This document shows positions 1 through 8,185 of a stretch of DNA of 60,494 nt, one piece after another. The stretch covers positions 1-60,494 of the forward strand of contig JADHLI010000013.1 of assembly GCA_016780775.1 (NCBI GenBank), read 5' to 3'. The position numbers and the translations under genes are program-made. Each line of letters opens with the position of its first letter. Position 1 is the stretch's first letter. The notes beneath the pieces are model-generated. The model saw only the letters and a program-made list of their open reading frames with translations, made no database searches and was not told the origin of the DNA. The DNA comes from Alphaproteobacteria bacterium (GTDB lineage: Bacteria > Pseudomonadota > Alphaproteobacteria > Puniceispirillales > Puniceispirillaceae).

Positions 1-160
1 TTTATCCATTGTCATGTTTCCAACGAGCAGGAAAAATAAAATAGTGCTGAATTTTATGCATCAGGGGTAGATAATTTTAGCAGTATAGGATGATGTTTAG
101 AGGCTGTACTAATAATCAAGACATTTTTATTTGTCCAAAACAATGTCTGTTTTTAAACGA

Positions 161-213
161 AAAACCTTGCGCTTAAATTTTCCTCCCCCGAACATAACAA
201 AGCGCAAGGTTTT
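161..213. terminator. Hairpin, possible bidirectional terminator
   Basis: The arms 161-174 and 200-213 are perfectly complementary over 14 bp (AAAACCTTGCGCTT and its reverse complement), with a 25-nt loop. Each arm ends in four A/T, so it could terminate transcription either way. No gene in the window ends just before it, and the loop is long for an intrinsic terminator. Confidence 0.4.
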
Positions 214-537
214 CAATCTTACTCCTACCTCCATTGGAAAAAATAAAGCTAGCTAGAAAAAGCCTTCAGCGAGCTTATAGAATGGCTTCAAGGCCGCAGA
301 CCGCGTTCTTTTAACCCCCACCCCCTCGAACGAGACCCAAAGCTGATTGTCAAACAGCATCAGTAACCCCGGACCGAGGTTCGAGGAGCGCGATTGTTGG
401 AACTTGGACCTGGGACCTGGGTTCAGGCAAGGTTGCAGGTAAGGTTTTGATAGTTGACCATATCTACTTATATGATAAGCTATTGATATAGATGGATTCA
501 GTCACAGAGTGGTGCATCGAATAGGCTTCGAACCTCT

Positions 538-625
538 CGCACGCCGCTCCAATATCCTAGTTTCAAGGTCCGTGGACCGCGGTACAAGTGACTGTTTCCA
601 ATAGATTAACGTTCTGGAACAGGAG
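538..625 (+). repeat. Left copy of 88-bp inverted repeat (att-like, tRNA-Gly 3' end)
   Basis: This copy is the reverse complement of 5174-5261 with two mismatches that I can count (near 601-602). It begins with the last 14 nt of the tRNA-Gly gene (CGCACGCCGCTCCA) and ends with AGGAG, which in the other copy is the Shine-Dalgarno of the integrase. An ATGGT follows 11 nt later (637), the same spacing as in the integrase gene, but it stops after four codons. The copy therefore looks like the remnant of a tRNA/att/int-leader junction in inverted orientation. Confidence 0.85.
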
Positions 626-647
626 CTGACATTTTGATGGTTTTAAT

Positions 648-1661
648 TTAGCTTGTTTGGCGCCTAATAATCTGAAACCCTACATCAATTATCGTTCCAC
701 TTATTTCAACTCCGTTATTTGACTTATCAACTAGATTTGCTGTTTCGTGACCTATTTTTTCACCATCTATGTGCACCGTAGTTAAGCCAATCCCATTTGC
801 TTTTGCATAATCAAAATCCCCAAATCCAGATATAGCCAGTTCTTGAGGAACTCTTATGCCCCTCCGCAAGGCTTCACAGTAAACTCCAAAGGCTATCGCA
901 TCACTTGCACAAACAATAGCGTCAACATCAGGCCAACGGTCTATTATCGAAATTAAGCCCATTGCACCATAATCTGGACCAAAAAACCCTGCTTTTGGGG
1001 CCTGCAACTCTATTATTCCTTCGTGCTTTTCTGATGTTACATCAAGGTACCCCGATTTGCGGAGACTTCCACGAGTATCGTCTGCTCGGTCGATCCCTAA
1101 AAATGCAACCTTCTTTTTTCCAGTCTCATAAAGATGTTTTGTAATAGATCGACCCGCTTCACGATTTGAGAAACCAACGCACGCACAAATGGGTCTTTCA
1201 GGAATTTCCCAGGTTTCTACTGTGGGAATTTTGGCCAACTTAATCAGCTGTTCTGCCAAATGAGAATGCTCAGAGCTTGTTAAAACTAGTGCTTCTGGTT
1301 TGCGGCCAATGATGGTCCGGATTAATTCTGCTTCTTTATCTTTACTATAGTCACTTGTGGCAACTAAAAGCTGCTGCCCTGTTACTTGCAATCGTTCACT
1401 CAACCCCCTTACAGTTTCAGAAAAGATTGACTGGTCAAGGGTTGAGACCACGGCTCCAACGATACGAGTCCTTTTTGATGAGAGTGAAGCAGCGGTCTCA
1501 TCTAAGACGTAACCTAATTTTGTCACTGATGCCAAAACTGTTTTTCTGGTTTCTTCACTAACCTTTAGGGGGTCTCTTAGGACTCGAGACACTGTCATAG
1601 TTCCTACACCAGCGTCTCTTGCAACGTCGGACATCGTTATTGTTTTTCTTTTGTTGTGCAT
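648..1661 (-). CDS. LacI family transcriptional repressor
   Basis: This is a 337-residue LacI/GalR-type repressor. The N-terminal helix-turn-helix spans about residues 10-32 (core DVARDAGVGTMTVSRVL), followed by the hinge and a periplasmic-binding-protein-like effector domain with segments such as ICACVGFSNREAG and AISGFGDFDYA. Length is normal for the family. It is divergent from the PhyH gene, and the 101-bp gap between the two start codons holds two near-identical palindromes that fit LacI-family operators, so it most likely represses the neighbouring PhyH/PanB-like/AhpD-like operon and perhaps itself. The effector is unknown; LacI-family proteins usually bind a sugar or related small metabolite. 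The gene lies inside the tRNA-Gly island. Confidence 0.93.
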   Translation of the reverse strand: MHNKRKTITMSDVARDAGVGTMTVSRVLRDPLKVSEETRKTVLASVTKLGYVLDETAASLSSKRTRIVGAVVSTLDQSIFSETVRGLSERLQVTGQQLLVATSDYSKDKEAELIRTIIGRKPEALVLTSSEHSHLAEQLIKLAKIPTVETWEIPERPICACVGFSNREAGRSITKHLYETGKKKVAFLGIDRADDTRGSLRKSGYLDVTSEKHEGIIELQAPKAGFFGPDYGAMGLISIIDRWPDVDAIVCASDAIAFGVYCEALRRGIRVPQELAISGFGDFDYAKANGIGLTTVHIDGEKIGHETANLVDKSNNGVEISGTIIDVGFQIIRRQTS

Positions 1662-1697
1662 AAAAATCTATTCTCTGTTGACTAAGTTTAGAACTGA

Positions 1698-1713
1698 ATG
1701 ATATCGATATCAT
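1698..1713. promoter_or_regulatory. Palindromic operator 1 (LacI type)
   Basis: ATGATATCGATATCAT is a perfect 16-bp palindrome with the central CG typical of LacI/GalR operators. It lies between the divergent lacI-type gene and the PhyH gene. A near-copy lies 23 bp further on, centre to centre. Binding by the adjacent repressor is inferred. Confidence 0.75.
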
Positions 1714-1721
1714 ATACAAGA

Positions 1722-1735
1722 TGGTATCGATATCA
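1722..1735. promoter_or_regulatory. Palindromic operator 2 (LacI type)
   Basis: TGGTATCGATATCA matches operator 1 except for one base. The longest open frame of the PhyH gene would start inside it (ATG at 1721), which is a reason to prefer the downstream ATG at 1763. Two operators about two helical turns apart suggest cooperative repression. Confidence 0.7.
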
Positions 1736-1762
1736 TCAAAGAATAATACATGGAGCTTTGAA

Positions 1763-2653
1763 ATGCTAACAAATGAGCAGCTGAGGTTTTATCAAGACAA
1801 TGGTTATCTCTTGGTGGAAGACGTAATCACAAATGAACAACTCAAAATACTTCAAGAAATCACATATGAATTCATCGATAAGTCTAGAACTCTCACTGAA
1901 AGCAACGACGTTTATGATTTAGACGAAGGTCATTGCGCAGAACAGCCGCGACTGACTCGAATAAAATTACCTCATAAACAACATCAATATTTTGACGATA
2001 TCCTTAAAAAATCTGGGGTAACTGAAGTTTTGAGAGATATTTTAGGAGCAAATGCCACTTTACTCACATCTAAGTTAAATACAAAATCTCCTGGGGGTGG
2101 TGCGGCAGTTGAATGGCATCAAGATTGGGCGTTCTATCCTCATACAAATGATAACTTGCTGGCATTTGGACTTATGTTGGAGGACGTAACAATTGAAAAT
2201 GGTCCCCTACAAGTCATCCCAGGCTCACATAAAGGTCCTATTCTTAGCCATCACAGTAATGGTGTATTTTGTGGGGCTATTAACCCTGACGATCCTAACT
2301 TTAATCGCGAAAGAATCACCACGCTCACCGGTAGGGCAGGTAGCATGACTATACACCATGCTCGCACCTTACACGGCTCAGCACCAAATGAAAGTAATCG
2401 TCCTCGCTTAATATTGTTCTATGAAATCGCCAGGTCAGACGCTTGGCCTATACTTGGTGCGAGTTCGTATTTTCACGGTCTTGGGCAAGATGGTTTTTGG
2501 GAAGACTTGCAGGACCGTATGATTATAGGGCAGCCATGCACGGAACCCTGCGTTGAAAACGTTCCTGTGAGAATGCCTTTGCCACCTGCGCCAAATGCAT
2601 CATCTATTTTTCAGACACAAAAATCAGGTGGGGCGAAGAGCGTCTTTACTTGA
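1763..2653 (+). CDS. Phytanoyl-CoA dioxygenase (PhyH) family protein
   Basis: A putative Fe(II)/2-oxoglutarate-dependent oxygenase of 296 residues. The metal triad is visible: HQD at residues 119-121 (WHQDWAFYP) and the distal His204 in TLHGSAPN; the arginines after it (SNRPRL) are candidates for 2-oxoglutarate binding. I chose the ATG at 1763 because it has GGAG seven bases upstream, while the ATG at 1721 lies inside an operator palindrome. It is the first gene of an apparent three-gene operon with a PanB-like and an AhpD-like protein, under a divergent LacI-type repressor. The family hydroxylates very varied substrates, including small organic acids, phosphonates and ectoine-like compounds, so the substrate cannot be read from sequence. 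Confidence 0.88.
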   Translation: MLTNEQLRFYQDNGYLLVEDVITNEQLKILQEITYEFIDKSRTLTESNDVYDLDEGHCAEQPRLTRIKLPHKQHQYFDDILKKSGVTEVLRDILGANATLLTSKLNTKSPGGGAAVEWHQDWAFYPHTNDNLLAFGLMLEDVTIENGPLQVIPGSHKGPILSHHSNGVFCGAINPDDPNFNRERITTLTGRAGSMTIHHARTLHGSAPNESNRPRLILFYEIARSDAWPILGASSYFHGLGQDGFWEDLQDRMIIGQPCTEPCVENVPVRMPLPPAPNASSIFQTQKSGGAKSVFT

Positions 2654-2700
2654 ACCAAACTCAGCCTTAATGAGGCTTAACTTTCTTTAGGAGCAAGAAT

Positions 2701-3549
2701 ATGAAGCGCATTTATGAATTTGCCCGAAAACCAGCTAAGCGAAATTATACAATCGCAGATCTTCAAGAATTAAAGATAACAGGCCGAAAATTGTCTATGG
2801 CAAATCCGCTCAATGCTGATGAAATTAGAGCCTGTAAGGATGCGGGTATAGATTTATTTGTTTGCGGGATGGATCAAATTGATGATGTTCGCTCAATTGC
2901 TCCTAATCATTTTTGCCGCGTAGGGTCAAAATGGGCCCAGTTTGACAGTAACGAAGAGCTAATGGCGGATGCATTTGAGGCAATGCGTCGTGGGGCTGAT
3001 ATGTATTACACCTTACGTTCCCTTAAAGCGGTAGAGATGATGACCCGTGAAGGTATACCGGTACAGAGCCACATCGGTCTCATACCTACCTTTAGTCATT
3101 ATTGTGGTGGTTTACGTGCTTGGGGACGGAAAGCAGATGAAGCCATGAAAATCTTTGAAACTTTAAAACGAATGGAAGATGTTGGTGTCGTTGCAGTAGA
3201 GGCAGAATGTATCGCAGAGGAAGTTTTAGAGGCCGTTAACAAAAAAACTTCCATTGTTACCTTCTCATTAGGCTCCGGAATGGCAGGGGACGTAATTATG
3301 TCATTCGTTGCTGATGTCTGTGGAGAGGCTAGTGAGGAAGATAAACCACCTAAACATGCTCACAATTTTGGTAATGTCGGTCGCTTACATAAACAGATTC
3401 ACGAAGAACGTGTTGTTGCGCTTAGTCAATTCCATAACGAAGTGGTAGCTGAAAAATTCCCATACAAAAAAAACAACATTTCAATGTATGAGGGGGAAAA
3501 GAACAAGTTTCTTGAAGCACTAGATAAATGGAGTCCTATTCATAAGTAA
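2701..3549 (+). CDS. PanB-like (ketopantoate hydroxymethyltransferase / PEP mutase superfamily) protein
   Basis: A 282-residue TIM-barrel-type protein resembling ketopantoate hydroxymethyltransferase. The middle matches PanB best: GIPVQSHIGLIPT parallels the family HIGLTPQ motif, and VEAECIAEEV parallels the LECVP segment with its acidic residue. However, the KLEGG motif, which carries the catalytic Lys/Glu in true PanB, is replaced by YYTLRS, and the GDSLGM motif is changed to CGMDQID. A different aldolase- or lyase-type reaction is therefore more likely than pantothenate synthesis. It starts 47 bp after the PhyH gene behind an AGGAG-like site and is followed by an AhpD-like gene. The operon context points to a catabolic step on the oxygenase product; this is inference. 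Confidence 0.75.
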   Translation: MKRIYEFARKPAKRNYTIADLQELKITGRKLSMANPLNADEIRACKDAGIDLFVCGMDQIDDVRSIAPNHFCRVGSKWAQFDSNEELMADAFEAMRRGADMYYTLRSLKAVEMMTREGIPVQSHIGLIPTFSHYCGGLRAWGRKADEAMKIFETLKRMEDVGVVAVEAECIAEEVLEAVNKKTSIVTFSLGSGMAGDVIMSFVADVCGEASEEDKPPKHAHNFGNVGRLHKQIHEERVVALSQFHNEVVAEKFPYKKNNISMYEGEKNKFLEALDKWSPIHK

Positions 3550-3610
3550 CGTTAAAAATTTAGACGAATTCTAAACCCTCTCATCTGCATGTTCTGTAAA
3601 AGGTTATTTC

Positions 3611-4012
3611 ATGACTACGATATCACCCCCAGTAAACCCCGAGGAAAATCCCCGTGTGAAAGCAGTGTTTGAAGATATACGTGAAACACGTGGCAGCGAC
3701 TTCATCAATAACCTTTGGCATTACCTTGCCTTTGACCCAGCATTGTTAGAAGCAACTTGGAAAGATGTGAAAGCGGTGATGGCAACACCCAGTAGCTTAG
3801 ACCCTATGACCAAAGAATTGATTTATGCAGCTGTTTCCATCGCAAATAGTTGTGATTATTGCATTCACTCTCATACTGCGGCTGCTAAGGCTAAGGGCAT
3901 GACTGAAGAACAATATGCTGAATTTCTCTCAATTGTTTCTCTTGCGGGTCGGACTAATCACCTGTTGAATGGGATGAAAGTGCCTGTGGACCCTGAGTTT
4001 GATTGTTCTTAA
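3611..4012 (+). CDS. AhpD-like / carboxymuconolactone decarboxylase family protein
   Basis: A 133-residue AhpD/CMD-fold protein. The AhpD-type redox motif is intact: Cys81-x-x-Cys84 with His88 (NSCDYCIHSHT), after a helix ending in MTKELIYAAVSIANS. Proteins of this family are small, mostly helical and oligomeric; members with CxxCxxxH act as peroxidase-linked disulfide reductases or unassigned oxidoreductases. It is the last gene of the PhyH operon, 61 bp after the PanB-like gene, and ends 4 bp before the convergent integrase stop. It may protect against or reduce an oxidised intermediate of the pathway, but its substrate cannot be stated. Confidence 0.85.
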   Translation: MTTISPPVNPEENPRVKAVFEDIRETRGSDFINNLWHYLAFDPALLEATWKDVKAVMATPSSLDPMTKELIYAAVSIANSCDYCIHSHTAAAKAKGMTEEQYAEFLSIVSLAGRTNHLLNGMKVPVDPEFDCS

Positions 4013-4016
4013 ACCT

Positions 4017-5162
4017 TTATCCAATCTTCTCCATCCACCGCCCAAGGACGTTTAGATCATAGCCATTGCCATAGGATTGACCTACACCATCTGTAGACCA
4101 TCCTCCTATTGCATCTATGATATCAGCCGAGCATTCAAACGCCCTTAATCTGTCTCTCATGGAATGCCTGAAGGAATGGATAACGCAGTTATCCGGCACT
4201 CTTGGCTTTAACCACTTATTGAGCGCAGCTCTAGCAGAGTTAGAGTTACACCTTTGCTCGTTGCAGTATTTTGGAAAGGCGAAGGTAGTGTTTTGTTCCT
4301 TTATGCGCATTGCTGCCCATAAGGATGCGCCCACTAATGGTATCTTGCGTTGACTAGATGAAGTCTTCAGAGACCGCCATGTATGTTCCCGCAAGTTTAT
4401 ATGAGGTATATCTGCATCCAAATTCATATCTTCAGATAAAAGCCCTGCTGCTTCAGCCAATCTCATACCCGTATCTGATATAAGAGCTATCAACCATCTA
4501 GGCTCATCATCCATCTCCCTGCATAAATGCTGTATGGCAGTGATGTTCTCTGCAGGAATAGGCTCTCGCCTTACCTTATTATGGTCATCTGGAATGAAGG
4601 TGCCTGCGAATGGATTTGTTATAGCTAGGCCATTCTCTCTGATACTTAGATTCACAATTGCCCTAATGGTGGAGAATACACGTTTAACAGACGAAGAGCT
4701 TAAGCCTTTATCAAATAGATAATCTCTGAATAGCCCTGCATCTCCAGTTTGCAACTGTTCTATGGTTTTATCTCCCAGGCATTCTTTCAAATATCTGATA
4801 CTTCTCTCAGATGCTTTAAAGAAAAGCTCATTCTTATCTGAACCCTTCAGCCGGTGGTAGCAGGCAAGTGCATCATCGATAGAGACGCTATTTCTTTCTG
4901 ATTTGGCTGGGGATTGGTTGGTTATGGTTAGACCAAGTTCTTTAAGATGGATTTGCTCTATTCTTAGGCTATCCCAATATCTCTCCAACCTATCAGACAA
5001 TGCAGCGGCTGATTTTGCCGCTTTTACCTCTGACTTTGTGCGCAAAGACACTTCAATCTTCTTCTTGTTGAAGCGATGACGAAGGTCAGATGGCACTGCC
5101 CTCGAGAAGTAAAAAGTTTCATTTCTTTTGTAAAAGTATACCGGAGACCTTACCCACACCAT
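4017..5162 (-). CDS. Tyrosine recombinase / phage-type integrase
   Basis: A 381-residue site-specific recombinase. The N-terminus (about residues 8-45, YFYKRNETFYFSRAVPSDLR) resembles the arm-binding DUF6538-type domain of integrases, followed by a core-binding domain and the catalytic domain. Catalytic residues can be placed: Arg234 in DTGMRLAE, Lys266, His329 and Arg332 in HSFRH, Trp355 in GGWS at the His/Trp position, and the nucleophile Tyr364 (or Tyr368). The ATG at 5162 has AGGAG 11 bp upstream. The start lies 86 bp from the 3' end of tRNA-Gly, the usual place for an island integrase. The gene appears intact, so the element may still move or rearrange. Confidence 0.94.
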   Translation of the reverse strand: MVWVRSPVYFYKRNETFYFSRAVPSDLRHRFNKKKIEVSLRTKSEVKAAKSAAALSDRLERYWDSLRIEQIHLKELGLTITNQSPAKSERNSVSIDDALACYHRLKGSDKNELFFKASERSIRYLKECLGDKTIEQLQTGDAGLFRDYLFDKGLSSSSVKRVFSTIRAIVNLSIRENGLAITNPFAGTFIPDDHNKVRREPIPAENITAIQHLCREMDDEPRWLIALISDTGMRLAEAAGLLSEDMNLDADIPHINLREHTWRSLKTSSSQRKIPLVGASLWAAMRIKEQNTTFAFPKYCNEQRCNSNSARAALNKWLKPRVPDNCVIHSFRHSMRDRLRAFECSADIIDAIGGWSTDGVGQSYGNGYDLNVLGRWMEKIG

Positions 5163-5173
5163 GACAGAACAAA

Positions 5174-5261
5174 CTCCTGTTCCAGAACGTTAATCGTTTG
5201 GAAACAGTCACTTGTACCGCGGTCCACGGACCTTGAAACTAGGATATTGGAGCGGCGTGCG
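5174..5261 (-). repeat. Right copy of 88-bp inverted repeat (tRNA-Gly 3' end plus integrase leader)
   Basis: The copy covers the last 14 nt of tRNA-Gly and the DNA up to the integrase Shine-Dalgarno. It is repeated in reverse orientation at 538-625 with two mismatches. Normal integration leaves direct repeats at attL and attR; this pair is inverted, so recombination between them would flip the 4.5-kb segment rather than excise it. Confidence 0.85.
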
Positions 5262-5321
5262 GGAATCGAACCCGCGTCTCCAGCTTGGAAGGCTGGGGTC
5301 TTACCACTACACAAACGCCGC
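5248..5321 (-). tRNA. tRNA-Gly (anticodon UCC)
   Basis: Read on the minus strand, the 74-nt gene begins GCGGCGT and ends ACGCCGC-T-CCA, giving a 7-bp acceptor stem and an encoded CCA. The anticodon arm is CCAGC-CTTCCAA-GCTGG, so the anticodon is TCC. The T arm is GCGGG-TTCGATT-CCCGC and the D arm contains TAGTGGTA. The 3' end faces the integrase gene and is the apparent attachment site of the 5-kb island. Confidence 0.97.
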
Positions 5322-5538
5322 GATAAGAACTTCTAAAAAAATGATAGTTCCTGAAGCAGGGTTATAGCAAATACATCTGCACTTTGAAAGTCTTTAGTTT
5401 GTTCGCTGATTAAGAGATGCCAAGCATGCCTCATAAATATTATTTGCTATTTTAGGGCGGCCGGTAAGCTAGGTGAATTTACTTGTCGATTACTTGTGTT
5501 TCAGGCTAATATTTTGGCTGTTTTTTAGGGATCTTTTC

Positions 5539-6897
5539 ATGCAGAATTTTGATACCGCCAAATGGCTTGATACCCATCCAGATATTGACAATATACGTGC
5601 AGTTATCTTTGACATTAATGGCGTCATGCGGGGCAAACGCCTGCCTCTTTCGCAATTGGATAAGGCTATCAAGGGCGGCGTGCGTATCCCTTTATCTACG
5701 ACAAATGTGGATATTTGGGGGCGTGATATTGAAAACAGCCACTGGGTTTTTGAAAGTGGTGATGCAGATGGCGGTAGTCAGTGGACGGGGCGTGGGCCGT
5801 TGCCAATGCGCTGGACAGACCGCAATGCTGCGATGGTGCCGCTTAGCCTTACCTATAATGATGGCCGTCCTTTTGATGGCTGTCCGCGCAATCTTCTAGC
5901 GTCAATTTTAGATAAATTCGCAACGCGCAATCTCTATCCTGTAGCCGCCTTCGAAATGGAATTTTATTTAAGCCTCCCAACCTTGCATGATAGTGGGAGG
6001 CCAGAAACGCCAGCTTCGCCCCTAACCGGTGCTGCTAATTTACGCGAAGGTGTGCTTTCGATGGAAGATTTAGCAGACCATGACAGGTTAATTAGCGAAA
6101 TCTACGATTGCTGTGCGCAGCAGGATGTTGCTGCTGATGCGGCTATAAGTGAGGCTGGGTCTGGGCAGTTTGAGATTAATCTGCTGCATGGTCCTGATTG
6201 TTTGAAAGTAGCTGATGATGCGATGCTATTTAAACAGATAGCCAAAGGTGTGGCACGTAAATATGGGCTGGCTGCTAGCTTTATGGCAAAGCCCTATGCG
6301 GAACGTCCAGGTAATGGCATGCATGTTCATTTAAGCATTCTGGACGAAAAGGGGCAGAATATCTTTGATGATGGGGGGGAGGAGGGCAGTGAGGCTATGC
6401 GTCATGCGCTGGCTGGATTATTGGCAGTGATGCCAGAGAGCATGCTGATCTTTGCGCCGCATCAAAACTCCTATCGCCGTTTTGCTATTGAACAGCATGC
6501 CCCCATTGCTGCTTGTTGGGGGTATGAGAACCGTACTACCGCCCTTAGGGTGCCGCTAGGCCCATCTAGCCAGCGGCGTATTGAACATCGGGTCGCTGGT
6601 GCTGATACCAACCCCTATCTGGTGCTGGCGGCTATTTTGGCAGGGGTGCTTGCAGGGCTTGAAAAATGTGATTTGCCGCCGCCGCCGCATATCGGCAGTG
6701 CCTATCATGCTGAATTACCAGCATTGCCGGCAAGCTGGCAGTCTGCACATGACGCCTTTGCTAAAGGCCCGATTTTTAAAGAATTGCTACCCAATGTTTT
6801 TCGCCAGATGTTGCTTGACTGTAAAGCACAAGAAATGCGCCGCTTTGCCAGCGATATTTCAGCCTTTGAGTATAAATCCTATCTTGATCAGGCATAA
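5539..6897 (+). CDS. Glutamine synthetase-like enzyme, probable gamma-glutamylpolyamine synthetase (PuuA-like, copy 1)
   Basis: A 452-residue glutamine synthetase-fold protein. Core motifs are present: FEMEFYL, EAGSGQFEINL, GMHVHLSI, ENRTTALRVPLG and the RIEHRVAGADTNPYL region. The N-terminal half (VIFDINGVMRGKRLP) is typical of the PuuA/GlnA-like subfamilies rather than of ammonia-assimilating GlnA. The start at 5539 has AGGG about 8 bp upstream; the frame extends 22 codons further without a good ribosome site. It stands just before potF, so ATP-dependent gamma-glutamylation of putrescine or a related amine is the likely job. A second homologue ends the cluster at 16581. Confidence 0.85.
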   Translation: MQNFDTAKWLDTHPDIDNIRAVIFDINGVMRGKRLPLSQLDKAIKGGVRIPLSTTNVDIWGRDIENSHWVFESGDADGGSQWTGRGPLPMRWTDRNAAMVPLSLTYNDGRPFDGCPRNLLASILDKFATRNLYPVAAFEMEFYLSLPTLHDSGRPETPASPLTGAANLREGVLSMEDLADHDRLISEIYDCCAQQDVAADAAISEAGSGQFEINLLHGPDCLKVADDAMLFKQIAKGVARKYGLAASFMAKPYAERPGNGMHVHLSILDEKGQNIFDDGGEEGSEAMRHALAGLLAVMPESMLIFAPHQNSYRRFAIEQHAPIAACWGYENRTTALRVPLGPSSQRRIEHRVAGADTNPYLVLAAILAGVLAGLEKCDLPPPPHIGSAYHAELPALPASWQSAHDAFAKGPIFKELLPNVFRQMLLDCKAQEMRRFASDISAFEYKSYLDQA

Positions 6898-6920
6898 AAG
6901 CCCTATCCAAACGCTATAGA

Positions 6921-6969
6921 CTAGACATTTTAGGAGGCTAGACATTTTAGGAGACTAGACATTTTAGGC
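6921..6969. repeat. 17-bp tandem repeat, about 2.9 copies
   Basis: CTAGACATTTTAGGAGG is repeated at 6921, 6938 and 6955, with one change in unit 2 and a partial unit 3. It lies in the gap between the glutamine synthetase-like gene and potF. No coding use is seen. Confidence 0.85.
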
Positions 6970-7099
6970 ATTTTTCGATTTGGCTTTTCTATTTTTTCAT
7001 AGACGCGTATGGTATTTTAATTGATATCGGGTCAGCTTCAGCGCTGTCCTGACGCCGTGATATTTGAACCAAACAACCTTTTTTAGATGAGAGGGCAAT

Positions 7100-8185
7100 A
7101 TGAAACCCACAATAAAATACGCAGCTATAGCCATTTTGGCGAGCAACATTGCCTATGCGGAAGGGCAATTAAATATTTATAATTGGTCAGATTATATTGC
7201 CGAAGACACCATCGCTAATTTTGAGGCAGAAACAGGTATTTCGGTAACCTATGATGTTTATGACTCAAACGAAGTATTGGAAGCCAAAATGATGGCTGGC
7301 TCATCAGGATATGATTTGGTTGTTCCAACAGGGGATTTTCTAGCTCGCGGCCGGGAAGCGGGCGTTTATGCGGATATTGACCTCGCGCGGCTTGCCAATA
7401 TTGGTAATCAGGACCGGCAGGTGCAAGGTCTGGCTGATGCGCAACTGGAAGCACGCAATGCAGGCGTCGTCTATATGTGGGGTACGACTGGTATTGCCTA
7501 TAATGTGGATATGGTTCGCGAACGGCTAGGCGATAATGCGCCAACAGATAGCTGGGACTTAATCCTTGATCCCGCTAATGCGGCAAAGCTTGCTGATTGC
7601 GGGATAGCCATTTTGGATGCCCCAACGGATGTGCTGCCAAATGTGGTTGCTTATCAGGGCGGTGCTGGTGATACAACAGACCCAAAATTATTTGAAAAAG
7701 CAGGCGAGGTTCTAAACGCGGTGCGGCCTCATTTGCGATATATCCATTCTAGCCAGTCCATTAATGATATTGCAAATGGTGATATTTGTGCTGCCATCAT
7801 GTGGTCAGGTGATGCGTTTCAGGCAGCATACAGAGCTGAGGAAGCCAATAATGGGCATGTTATCGATTATTCTATCCCTAGCGAGGGCACCAATCTCTGG
7901 TTTGATTTAATGGCGATACCGGCAGATGCTAAAAATGTCGATAATGCTTATAAATTCATTGATTATATGATGCGCGCAGACGTGGCTGCAAATAATGTGA
8001 ACTATGTCTGGTATGCAAGTGGCAACCAAGCTGCTAAAGCCTCAATCGATCCTGAAATTCTGGAACATCCAGGCATTTATCCTACAGAAGAAAGCCAGAA
8101 AAAGCTGTTTGTTGTGCCAGTTTATGATGCAAGGCTTGACCGTGTAGTAAACCGCGTTTGGTCACGCTTCTCATCAGGTGGCTAG
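7100..8185 (+). CDS. potF: Putrescine/polyamine ABC transporter substrate-binding protein (PotF-like)
   Basis: A periplasmic binding protein of 361 residues that captures polyamines for the PotGHI permease. Residues 1-20 form a signal peptide ending AIAILASNIAYA, with cleavage likely before EGQ. The mature start (LNIYNWSDYIAEDT) and the segments VYDSNEVLEAKMMAGSSGYD and YMWGTTGIAYN follow E. coli PotF closely, including aromatic and acidic residues of the polyamine pocket. The start has GAGAGGGC about 8 bp upstream. The transporter genes continue 225 bp downstream after two tandem-repeat arrays, so the binding protein may be expressed at a different level from the membrane parts. Confidence 0.93.
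   Translation: MKPTIKYAAIAILASNIAYAEGQLNIYNWSDYIAEDTIANFEAETGISVTYDVYDSNEVLEAKMMAGSSGYDLVVPTGDFLARGREAGVYADIDLARLANIGNQDRQVQGLADAQLEARNAGVVYMWGTTGIAYNVDMVRERLGDNAPTDSWDLILDPANAAKLADCGIAILDAPTDVLPNVVAYQGGAGDTTDPKLFEKAGEVLNAVRPHLRYIHSSQSINDIANGDICAAIMWSGDAFQAAYRAEEANNGHVIDYSIPSEGTNLWFDLMAIPADAKNVDNAYKFIDYMMRADVAANNVNYVWYASGNQAAKASIDPEILEHPGIYPTEESQKKLFVVPVYDARLDRVVNRVWSRFSSGG

Larger units (their letters stand above)
1..647. other. Gene-free left end of the window
   Basis: No convincing coding region is seen on either strand. The stretch holds a 14-bp hairpin (161-213), a short direct repeat around 405-420 (acctggg twice) and the left copy of the 88-bp inverted repeat (538-625). After that repeat comes a short aborted reading frame at 637 (ATG followed by a stop after four codons). 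The position beside an island boundary suggests decayed integration scar sequence. Confidence 0.5.

Noticed and set aside
505-551. tRNA-like fragment in front of the left repeat
   Set aside because: Only the last 14 nt match tRNA-Gly; the preceding bases cannot form a T arm, so it is a scar and not a gene.
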